From Asanoa ishikariensis (GTDB lineage: Bacteria; Actinomycetota; Actinomycetes; Mycobacteriales; Micromonosporaceae), in NCBI RefSeq assembly GCF_900107455.1, contig NZ_FNQB01000002.1, positions 1,426,001 through 1,490,000 on the forward strand: a stretch of DNA of 64,000 nucleotides, read 5' to 3'. This document shows positions 33,162-40,284 of this stretch, piece after piece. Position 1 is the stretch's first letter, and every line of letters starts with the position of its first letter. The position numbers were made by a program, and so were the translations under genes. The notes beneath the pieces were generated by a model. The model was given only the letters and a program-made list of their open reading frames with translations, was not told the origin of the DNA and searched no databases.

Positions 33162-33420
33162 GGAAACCTCCGAAAATGAGTCAGGAAAGGGGCAGGGGCG
33201 CGGCAACGAACAGCCGCCGTCGCCATCTGGCGAGAAGTCAGATCTCGGCCCCGCCGGAGCGGAGGCCGGCGGCACGGAACCTCAGCCGTGCACGGCAACC
33301 TTTTCGGGGAGGCGCGACCCCGTGGAGTTCTCAAAGAACAGGCGGCGGGCGGTCCGTCGGCGCGCGGCGCGTGAGTGCTCCGCGTTCCCCGGGTTCCGTC
33401 AGCCCGTCTAGCCAGTACGT

Positions 33421-33502
33421 ACTGTCTAGACAGTGGTGCTGGCATGAAGGTGCCAGATGTTTGATGCGGATGTCAAGGGTTCTGCCTACACTGTCTAGAC
33501 AG
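33421..33502. promoter_or_regulatory. Paired GntR operators
   Basis: CTGTCTAGACAG occurs at 33422-33433 (within the 14-bp palindrome ACTGTCTAGACAGT) and at 33491-33502, in the 365-base space between the leftward AICE block and the GntR gene. The sites are spaced 69 bp start to start. They resemble operators of KorSA-type AICE repressors. Confidence 0.8.
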
Positions 33503-33526
33503 CGAAGATCGGCTAAGGGGGACGGA

Positions 33527-34306
33527 ATGCCGGTGACCAGGCAAGGCAGGACATCCGTGTGGTCGCAAATCGCAGAGGATCTGCGGGCGAAGATCACGGA
33601 TGGCACGCTGCCGACGGACGCCCGGCTACCCAGCGAGGCGGAGCTAACCGCCGAGTACGGCGTCGCGCGTGCGACCGTCCGGCAGGCTCTTACCGCTCTA
33701 GTGAACGAAGGCCTGATCGTTCCAAGGGCGCCACGGGGCTACTTCGTCCGCCATCGACAGCCGCTCTACTACCGTCCGCAGACCGAATTCCGACCTCAGC
33801 CGAGGACTCCGGAGATGGACCGCTTCATGGCAGACCACTCGGCAGAGGGGCGCGAACCGCGGCAGTCCATCGACGTATCCATCGTGTCGCCGCCAGCCGA
33901 GGTAGCGACACGGCTCCGCCTGGAGGATGGAGAGCTGGCGGTCGTTCGTCGGCGGGTTCGCTACCTCGATGGCGAGCCGTACAACACGAACGATAGTTAC
34001 TTCCCTTTGGCACTGGTGCAGGACACCGAGATCATGCGTCCATTGGACATTGCGCGCGGAGCTAATGAGGTTCTGGCAGAGCAAGGGCACAAGCAGGTGC
34101 GTGCGCTGGACGAAATCTACGTTCGAATGCCCACGCCGGACGAGGCCCGGCGGTTAGATCTAGGTCCAGGCACGCCCGTCGCATGCCACGTCTGCACTGG
34201 TCTTACCGTAGATGGGAAGCCGGTTCGCGTTGTGTTGAACATCCTTCCAGGGGATCGGCACGTCATCGTGTTTGAACGTGAGGGAATGGAATCAGCACCA
34301 GAATGA
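33527..34306 (+). CDS. GntR-family repressor with UTRA domain
   Basis: This 259-residue regulator has a GntR winged helix (about 8-75: SVWSQIAEDLRAKITDGTLP, LPSEAELTAEYGVARATVRQ) and a UTRA effector domain (about 95-250). It is the counterpart of KorSA/Pra-region repressors in AICEs such as pSAM2. The two CTGTCTAGACAG palindromes upstream suggest autoregulation and control of the opposing transfer block. GGGGGA lies before the ATG at 33527. Confidence 0.9.
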   Translation: MPVTRQGRTSVWSQIAEDLRAKITDGTLPTDARLPSEAELTAEYGVARATVRQALTALVNEGLIVPRAPRGYFVRHRQPLYYRPQTEFRPQPRTPEMDRFMADHSAEGREPRQSIDVSIVSPPAEVATRLRLEDGELAVVRRRVRYLDGEPYNTNDSYFPLALVQDTEIMRPLDIARGANEVLAEQGHKQVRALDEIYVRMPTPDEARRLDLGPGTPVACHVCTGLTVDGKPVRVVLNILPGDRHVIVFEREGMESAPE

Positions 34307-34818
34307 ATGAGATTCAAATAAGGGTCGCAAAACTGGACGATGTAGATAGGTTGGTGAGCATGTACGAAGCGGCCCGAAAGTGGCTTGCCAGCATTGGGTC
34401 TGATCAGTGGGCTGCCAACACTCCTGAGCGTATCCGCCCAAAGATCGTCTATTCCGTTCAGAGGCGCGAATGCTTCGTGGCTGTTGTTGAGGGCACGATT
34501 GTCGGAACCGTTACTATCGACGACGCAGCCGACCCAGAGTTTTGGAGTCCTGAGGAGTCATCCGACAAGGCTCTCTACTTGCACCGAATGGTCGTTGCCG
34601 AAAGCGCCCGCAGAAAGAGTGTTGGGCAAGCGATGCTAAAAATGGCGACGACGCTCGCGGCATCTCGCGGTTGTCGGTGGCTGCGATTGGATGCCTGGCG
34701 AACGAACACGAAGCTTCATCGATACTATGAAGATCAAGGATTCGCTCATGTTCGGACGGTAGATCTATCTCATAGGGGATCCGGTGCGTTGTTCCAAACC
34801 CCAGTTCACCAGTCATAA
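34303..34818 (+). CDS. GNAT acetyltransferase paired with GntR
   Basis: The 171-residue acetyltransferase has IRVAKLDDVDRLVSMYEAAR at the start, ALYLHRMVVAESARRKSVGQ with the acetyl-CoA loop, and LRLDAWRTNTKLHRYYEDQG. Its ATG overlaps the GntR stop (ATGA). GntR-GNAT pairs are frequent in AICEs, where the second gene is sometimes a Nudix protein; its target is unknown. Base composition is lower in GC from here on. Confidence 0.85.
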   Translation: MNEIQIRVAKLDDVDRLVSMYEAARKWLASIGSDQWAANTPERIRPKIVYSVQRRECFVAVVEGTIVGTVTIDDAADPEFWSPEESSDKALYLHRMVVAESARRKSVGQAMLKMATTLAASRGCRWLRLDAWRTNTKLHRYYEDQGFAHVRTVDLSHRGSGALFQTPVHQS

Positions 34819-34911
34819 GCTGTCGAGCAGCGCAAGCCGGGCAGCGACCGAGTCGGTATTTGCACCCCCACATTGCCGAGCAAGCGACGTGGGGCCGCCT
34901 AAGGGGCAAAC

Positions 34912-36507
34912 GTGAGTCAGCAAGTCGAGCAACTCAATCGGCCTAGATCGACGAGCCTATCCATCCCGGAGATCGTTGCGCGGACCCTTTCCGGAGAGGT
35001 CCGCGTGCCCAACTTTCAACGGGGGTTCGTGTGGGACGATAGGGATGTTAGAGATCTTTTCGACAGCGTGTGGCGCGGGTTCCCGCTTGGCACGCTCCTG
35101 CTGTGGCGCAGTTCAGCAGATGCCGGAGAGGTGAAGCTCGGCCCATTGTCGATCCCTGTTCCAGCAAGGCATGATGCACTCTGGGTGGTAGATGGGCAGC
35201 AGCGCATTACATCTTTGGTGGCCACACTGCGACCTAAACTGTATGAGTACGATCGGCGATTTGACGTATATTTCGACCTTCGGCGAGGGCGGTTTCACAC
35301 AGGGACTGGGCGGACACCGCCGCCTACCTGGCTTCCTCTTTCTCAAGCGCTGGAGACGCGGTCGCTCCTTTCATGGCTTAGGGAGCACACCGCTGAGTTG
35401 GAACCTGAAGACTTCGACAGCGCCGACGCTCTTGGCGCTGCCTTGCGCGAGTATCAGGTGCCTGCATACATCGTTACCAGCGAAGACGATTATCTTCTTC
35501 GTAATATCTTTGATCGTGTTAACTCCGCCGGTAAGCCCATTGGAAGAACTGAGATCTTTCACGCGCTGTTTGCAAGCGAGACGGAGCCTGGAAGCCCAGA
35601 AACCGTGGTCAACAGCCTCGATCGTAGGCTGGGCTTCGGGCGAATTGAGCCAGCGCGAGTCTTGCAAAGCCTGCTCGCCATCCGGGGCGGCAACGTACAG
35701 CGAGACCTACGCGATGAGTTTGAACGAGGCGAAGACGTATCGGATTGGTATTCCGAAACAGAAGAGGCGCTGGCGCTGGCGATTAGATACCTCCGAGATG
35801 AAGGCATCCCTCATCTCACTTTGATGCCTTCTACTCTGCCCCTACCGGTCCTGGCCGCCTTCTTCTACCTGCACCCGGACCCTGATCCATGGACGCGCCG
35901 TCTGCTTGGGCGGTGGTTGTGGCGAGGGTGGGCACACGGATTCGGCAGTCGAGGACAAACCCCTGCGCTCCGGCAAGCCATCTACTCGGTCAATCCCAAG
36001 AAGGGTGACGCCAGCCAAGCCCCGGCGGAGGACGACGCTGCGCTGAGCCTGATTGCTACGGTGCCTGTTGGCCCGCTTCAGCAACTTCGGCTTGACCCAT
36101 TCAGGACGGAGTCAGCGGCGGCCCGACTTGCACTACTTGCATTGGCCTCTCTTCGCCCACTCGCTCCGGATGGGTCCGAGGTAAAGGTAACCTCCGCATT
36201 TGAGGAACACGGTGTTGGCGCGGTGACCGAGATTGTCCGTGGGCGGCGTGGTGAGGTTGGCGCACGCGGCCTATGGCCGGTAGGTCTGCGGCCACCTACG
36301 GGCGAGGAAAGTTCCGCGGTCCTCAAGAGCCACGCTATTACGAATCGGTCCGTCAAATTTCTTCGGGACCGAAAGATTGACGATTTCGTTAAGACGCGCG
36401 GTGCCTTCATCGAGAGTCTAGTGAGAAATTTTGTCAACACGCGCATGGAGGAGAAAGCCCTTAACCGGCGGTCCCTCTCTAGCCTCATTGTGCCGGACGA
36501 AGAGTAG
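34912..36507 (+). CDS. DUF262 domain protein (GmrS/ParB-like fold)
   Basis: This 531-residue protein has an N-terminal DUF262 domain (about 15-250) with VPNFQRGFVWDDRDVRDLFD and the signature ALWVVDGQQRITSLVATLRP, as in the nucleotide-binding half of type IV restriction GmrSD proteins and many uncharacterised defence proteins. No C-terminal DUF1524/HNH nuclease motif is visible; the C-terminal half is helical without a recognised domain. GTG 34912 has AAGGGG at 6 bases. It is separated from the HipA-like gene by 3 bases, so the two form an operon. GC is lower than the AICE backbone, suggesting acquired cargo. Confidence 0.8.
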   Translation: MSQQVEQLNRPRSTSLSIPEIVARTLSGEVRVPNFQRGFVWDDRDVRDLFDSVWRGFPLGTLLLWRSSADAGEVKLGPLSIPVPARHDALWVVDGQQRITSLVATLRPKLYEYDRRFDVYFDLRRGRFHTGTGRTPPPTWLPLSQALETRSLLSWLREHTAELEPEDFDSADALGAALREYQVPAYIVTSEDDYLLRNIFDRVNSAGKPIGRTEIFHALFASETEPGSPETVVNSLDRRLGFGRIEPARVLQSLLAIRGGNVQRDLRDEFERGEDVSDWYSETEEALALAIRYLRDEGIPHLTLMPSTLPLPVLAAFFYLHPDPDPWTRRLLGRWLWRGWAHGFGSRGQTPALRQAIYSVNPKKGDASQAPAEDDAALSLIATVPVGPLQQLRLDPFRTESAAARLALLALASLRPLAPDGSEVKVTSAFEEHGVGAVTEIVRGRRGEVGARGLWPVGLRPPTGEESSAVLKSHAITNRSVKFLRDRKIDDFVKTRGAFIESLVRNFVNTRMEEKALNRRSLSSLIVPDEE

Positions 36508-36510
36508 ATC

Positions 36511-37770
36511 ATGAACATTCAAAGGCAAGTTGCCCTGGTGCAAATCATGTCGCCGGTAGGCGAGTGGGTCAACGTTGGGTTCTTGCGGAACCAAAATGAA
36601 TTCACGCGTTTTGAGTACGCGCCTGGATACTGGAACGACCCCAACCGGCCTATCCTGGGGCAGGTTTTCGAAGAACGTGGCCGAGATTGGATGCCCAGTC
36701 AAAGGGTGGCGCTGCCAACCTGGTTTTCACATCTTCTGCCAGAAGGCTATTTGCGGCACGCGGTTTCGGCCGCCATCGGCGGAAAGCCCCAACGCGAATT
36801 TCCGATGCTCATAAGGTTAGGTGAGAGCGATCTTCCTGGAGCCGTTCGCGTCCTTCTGTCGGACGAAGAAGATGACTCAATCCCGGACGTCGAGGATTTC
36901 CATACCCACGAGGAAGAACAGGATGATGAAGAGGCCGTACTAAAATTCAGCCTCGCTGGGGTCCAACCAAAGTTTTCTGTGATGCTGGATCCGGTTAAGG
37001 GATTGACGATTCCGGCGAGAGGACAAGCTGGTGACTTTATCGTCAAACTCCCTGACGGCCGTCCTGGATTCGAGCGAGTTCCCGAAGCCGAATTGGCTGC
37101 ACTTACTCTGGCCAAAGAGGCGGGAATCACGGTCCCCAGTGCTTTCTTGTGCGACGTATCAGAGATATCGGGCCTGCCGGAGTGGGCCAGGTCCCACCCA
37201 GGGAAGGCGTTAGCGATCAGGCGCTTCGACCGTCTGCTAGACGGAGGGCGCGTGCATGCTGAGGTGCTCGCACAAGTTCTTGATGTCCCAACCGCAAACG
37301 AACGTCTCAAATACACGCGCGCAAACTTCGAGACGATTGCCAGCGTGGTCGACGCACTCTGCGGTGCCGACAGCGCACTTGAGGTGATCGATCGTATCGT
37401 ACTCAATGTCTTGGTAGGCAACGGTGACGCCCACCTCAAAAACTGGGCTGTGATCTATCCGGACGGTGTTACGCCGGAGTTAAGCCCCGCTTTCGACATC
37501 TTGCCGACAGTCCTGTACATCAAGGACGATAACCTGGGTGTGAAGCTCAACAACTCAAGGTCGTTTACCGACGTCAGCCGCAGGAGTTTCGATCGATTGG
37601 CGGATCGTGTAGGGCTAAGCCGCTCCGAAGTGGATGAGCGGGTTGCCGAGACTGTGAGCGCCGTCGAGATGGGTTGGTCGGTGCTCGGTGAGTTTCTGGA
37701 CCTAAAAAGTTACAATCGACTCACTGCATGGCGCAACAAGCTTCCTTTGTTTCAGTCGTTTCGGAGTTAG
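36511..37770 (+). CDS. HipA-type serine/threonine kinase
   Basis: The 419-residue protein has a HipA N-terminal subdomain (about 10-115) and a HipA-C kinase core. Key residues visible: Ser147 in FSLAGVQPKF, equivalent to the autophosphorylated serine of HipA; Lys179 in GDFIVKL; the catalytic loop VGNGDAHLKNW with Asp306 and Asn311; and metal-binding Asp329 in SPAFDI. It appears catalytically intact. No HipB-like HTH antitoxin gene is adjacent; the partner is the DUF262 gene. HipA-like kinases phosphorylate tRNA synthetases or other targets to stop growth. Confidence 0.88.
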   Translation: MNIQRQVALVQIMSPVGEWVNVGFLRNQNEFTRFEYAPGYWNDPNRPILGQVFEERGRDWMPSQRVALPTWFSHLLPEGYLRHAVSAAIGGKPQREFPMLIRLGESDLPGAVRVLLSDEEDDSIPDVEDFHTHEEEQDDEEAVLKFSLAGVQPKFSVMLDPVKGLTIPARGQAGDFIVKLPDGRPGFERVPEAELAALTLAKEAGITVPSAFLCDVSEISGLPEWARSHPGKALAIRRFDRLLDGGRVHAEVLAQVLDVPTANERLKYTRANFETIASVVDALCGADSALEVIDRIVLNVLVGNGDAHLKNWAVIYPDGVTPELSPAFDILPTVLYIKDDNLGVKLNNSRSFTDVSRRSFDRLADRVGLSRSEVDERVAETVSAVEMGWSVLGEFLDLKSYNRLTAWRNKLPLFQSFRS

Positions 37771-38423
37771 GCGTCGTCGCGCTGCTCTCGGGCATGGCGA
37801 ATGCTCGGAGACGATCGAGCACGCATAGTCAGCTTTGATCTAATCTCGGTTCTGCTACGGGAAAAGATCGTTGGTCGGGCCGGCGGCCTCAGGGGGACCC
37901 TATCCGCTAGGTCGTCGATCTTCCGGTGAAGCCCGTTGAGCGCCTTATAGACGTGCTGCCACTCATCGAACCACTTTCCTGGTTCGCCTTCTTGTGCGCG
38001 CCGGATGCTGTTATGCAGCTTCAGAAACTGAAGGGCCAACTGGTCCCAATATGGTGAGTCTGGGTTGACCCGGCTTATTCGCCTCAGCAAAATTCGCACC
38101 TCTGCCATTCGTTCGGCTAGAGCCTCGTCAGCAGTTCGCGCGCCTTCTATTGTCGCTGTCAGGAATTCTCGGTTCAGCGTCTCGTCGTGCTCTGCGGTTT
38201 GCAAGAACGACCTGGCCATCAACGCGTTGTGGCCGGACCGGTCGGCCGTCGCAACCGCCAGCGACACCTTTTCCGCTACGGCCGAGTAGATGGCGTCAAC
38301 ATCGTTCTCCCATCGTTCACGGCCACGGGTGCGACGTTGCACCCACGGCACTATCAGGAGCTGAATCGCAAAAGTGCCCGCAAGCGTGACTCCGCCGCCG
38401 AGCAGGACCGCCCAGACGTTCAC
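37767..38423 (-). CDS. Single-pass membrane protein of unknown function
   Basis: With GTG at 38423 the protein has 218 residues: one membrane helix (VWAVLLGGGVTLAGTFAIQL), then a helical cytoplasmic part (WENDVDAIYSAVAEKVSLAV and following) and a basic tail. TACGAT at 38432-38437 (minus strand) could be a -10 box for a leaderless GTG; ATG 38513 would add 30 residues. Its stop overlaps the HipA-like stop by 4 bases. It may belong to the cargo module; no domain recognised. Confidence 0.6.
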   Translation of the reverse strand: MNVWAVLLGGGVTLAGTFAIQLLIVPWVQRRTRGRERWENDVDAIYSAVAEKVSLAVATADRSGHNALMARSFLQTAEHDETLNREFLTATIEGARTADEALAERMAEVRILLRRISRVNPDSPYWDQLALQFLKLHNSIRRAQEGEPGKWFDEWQHVYKALNGLHRKIDDLADRVPLRPPARPTIFSRSRTEIRSKLTMRARSSPSIRHAREQRDDA

Positions 38424-38758
38424 AGTGGCCGATCGTAGCGGCAGTCGTAATGCACGCGCTGCTTCTCTTCTGTGGATCGACCCGGCAGCCTTCGTTGTGG
38501 TCTCGTACGCCATGTACGTGTACGTCCAGCGGGTTCTGCAGGCCCAGCCTGGCCTGCGTGTCGAGCGCTGGTGGACGCTTCCGGGTGGGAGGTCCCAGAC
38601 CGCGAAAGCGTGGGGCGGTAGTAGGGGGCGCCAGGCCCGCTGAGCGTCAAACTGCGCGTCAATCGATGCGAACGTTGCCGGACGCGTGCGGACACTGACG
38701 GACGCTCCGACCTAGCTCATGGCCGCTATGAGTGGAGGTCCATCGATTGTGTCGGATG
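38424..38758. other. AICE right end, no supported gene
   Basis: About 335 bases between the membrane protein and attR. Apart from a possible N-terminal extension of that protein (to 38513) no coding sequence is convincing. Integrase arm sites may lie here but cannot be identified by eye. Confidence 0.5.
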
Positions 38759-38805
38759 CTTGACACGGAAGAGGTCACTGGTTCAAACCCAGTATCGCCC
38801 ACCAG
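38759..38805 (+). repeat. attR (47-bp core)
   Basis: This is an identical copy of 22123-22169: the 3' part of tRNA-Val from the anticodon loop to just past CCA, without the 5' half of the gene. It marks the right boundary of the AICE. Confidence 0.93.
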
Positions 38806-38821
38806 TTAGAGCAGTAGGTCA

Positions 38822-38857
38822 GAGCCGGTTTCCTCGGAACGAGGGACCGGTTCTTTT
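38822..38857 (+). terminator. Rho-independent terminator after attR
   Basis: GAGCCGGTTTCCTCG pairs with CGAGGGACCGGTTC around a short loop, followed by TTTT. It was probably the terminator of tRNA-Val before insertion of the element. Confidence 0.75.
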
Positions 38858-39263
38858 CCGTTGCAGGGCACCCCGGGAGAAATCTGGGAGATGACCTTCG
38901 CGACGTCTTCGGGGACCGTCGCGAGGCGGGCTGTTCAGCACTGCCACCGGCGACCCGGCACGGGGCTTGCGCCCGCTCCCTTAGAGGGGTCTGCTCGGCT
39001 TGCCCGGCTCGACGGCAGACGGGCGCTGCGTAACACCCACGGTGGCCGGCGTCGCCCAGCGGATCTTCCCGGCCCGGAGCCCGTGGCCCCCCGCCGGGGG
39101 CGCAGTAGCCGGGACCCTAGGTGGCCCCGCAGCAACTCCCAGACGCGCCCGCGGGGACCAGGCCGCGCCCCACGGACGGCTGCCCCATCGCTCCAGCCGC
39201 GGCGCTGGCGTGCCCGCCGCGTGCGGCAGCTAAGCGGGCTGGTGCGCGCCCTGGGGGCGGCGC

Positions 39264-39336
39264 GTGCGGCCCGCTTCGGGCCGCCTTGAACCATCCCGCG
39301 CTGGTGAGGACTTCAAGGCGGCCCTGCGGGCCGCAC
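39264..39336. repeat. Long imperfect inverted repeat in the relic
   Basis: The left arm 39264-39290 (GTGCGGCCCGC...GGGCCGCCTTGAA) pairs with the right arm 39312-39336 (TTCAAGGCGGCCC...GCGGGCCGCAC) around a 21-base loop, about 24 paired bases. It may be a former replication or transfer hairpin of the relic. Confidence 0.6.
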
Positions 39337-39649
39337 GTCGTCGCCTGGCCGCCGTTCGCGCTTTGCCGCTCCGCTCACGGCGCGAACAGCAGCGGACCCG
39401 GTATCGCCCACCAGTTCAGAGGCCATGACCGACGAAGGCCGTGCCTCTTTCGTTGCCTGAGGGTCCAACTGAGTGACTAAGGCTCCGGGTCGTGTGGCCG
39501 AAGTTCCGATCCATCGTTTCGGCGCCGCCCAGCAGGACCGGGGGGCGTTCGGTGACCCTTGTGCCCGCGTGGCCGCCGAGCGAGCGAGACGCAGCTGCGT
39601 CGGAGCTCGCGCGGCATTCAGTCTGTCGGGCCGAAGCACAATCGCAGCC

Positions 39650-39943
39650 GTGGAATTCGGTCAGTTCGTCAACGTCACGAGGCCGGAGAGCGGCGAGCCC
39701 TACGCCTGCCCCTGCTGCGGTTTCCTGACGCTCGACCGTCGTGGCTACTACGAAATCTGCGCTGTCTGCTGGTGGGAGGACGACGGCCAGGATGATCACG
39801 ACGCGGACCGGATTCGTGGTGGCCCGAACAGAGACCTGAGCCTGAGCGAGGCGCGCTGGAGCTTCCGGGCCATCGGAGCATCGGAAGTCCGAGCTCTCGG
39901 CCATGTGCGGCCACCTCTCGATGGCGAACACCCCTTGGCGTGA
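39650..39943 (+). CDS. CPCC-family cysteine-rich protein
   Basis: The 97-residue protein has YACPCCGFLTLDRRGYYEIC followed by AVCWWEDDGQDDHDADRIRG, the CPCC signature with a CxxC-W-W-E-D-D zinc site. A helix NRDLSLSEARWSF follows. GTG 39650 was chosen because the frame further upstream has no coding character. Members are small soluble proteins of unknown function, often near toxin or immunity genes. Confidence 0.82.
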   Translation: MEFGQFVNVTRPESGEPYACPCCGFLTLDRRGYYEICAVCWWEDDGQDDHDADRIRGGPNRDLSLSEARWSFRAIGASEVRALGHVRPPLDGEHPLA

Positions 39944-40246
39944 TCGCACTTGTGCTGGGCCGCGAGCGCGGTGAGCTGGTTGGCGCTTCCACGCCAAGCC
40001 GCCCTCGCTGAGTGGGCGAGACCGGCGCGGGAGCAAACCTGTCCAAGGTGGAGATCTCTCGTGCCAGTGGCATATTCGCATCAATTGGTCTCAGGTCGGG
40101 CGGGCGCTCCGCTCCTGTACAGGACGGACCCGCACTTGAAGATCAAATGCCAGGTTCGTTCAGGTAACGGGCTAGCGAAAGCCTCAAGACTTACTCAAGA
40201 TCGTTGCGATCGGCCCATCAGGACAGTCAGGCTGACGGGCACCGAT

Positions 40247-40260
40247 GTCTTGATCAAGAC
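40247..40260. promoter_or_regulatory. Palindrome upstream of the carboxypeptidase
   Basis: GTCTTGATCAAGAC is a perfect 14-bp palindrome 25 bases before the start at 40285, a possible operator. The remaining intergenic DNA (39944-40246) shows nothing else recognisable. Confidence 0.4.
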
Positions 40261-40284
40261 GAGGTCCCCCACCTGGAGGTTCCA

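Larger units (their letters stand above)
22123..38805. mobile_element. AICE integrated at tRNA-Val
   Basis: The element is about 16.7 kb and bounded by 47-bp identical repeats derived from the tRNA-Val 3' half. It carries tyrosine integrase and excisionase next to attL, replication genes (prim-pol, DUF3631 ATPase, SSB), a single FtsK/TraB-type translocase in place of a type IV secretion system, Spd-like membrane proteins and a GntR/GNAT regulatory pair. This is the standard AICE plan. Cargo next to attR has lower GC than the backbone. Confidence 0.93.
38806..39425. other. Probable relic between two tRNA-Val 3' end copies
   Basis: After attR there are about 600 bases without a convincing gene, then GTATCGCCCACCAG (39401-39414) appears a third time. 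The following bases TTCAGAGGCCA resemble the sequence right of attL (CTCAGGGGCCA). This suggests a second, nearly deleted insertion at the same tRNA, or a rearranged flank. Confidence 0.55.

Noticed and set aside
34912-36507. Complete GmrSD-type IV restriction enzyme
   Set aside because: Only the DUF262 half is recognisable; no DUF1524/HNH motif is found in this protein or its neighbours.
37767-38513. ATG 38513 as start of the membrane protein
   Set aside because: No ribosome site and an atypical basic extension before the membrane helix; GTG 38423 behind a TACGAT box was preferred, with low certainty.
38861-39289. 142-codon open frame in the relic next to attR
   Set aside because: Composition is that of a GC-rich frame shadow (Arg/Ala/Pro-rich) and nothing resembles a protein family.
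40204-40284. Start of the carboxypeptidase at 40204
   Set aside because: The extra 27 residues are hydrophilic and would place the signal peptide far from the N-terminus; TTG 40285 behind GGAGGT is better.
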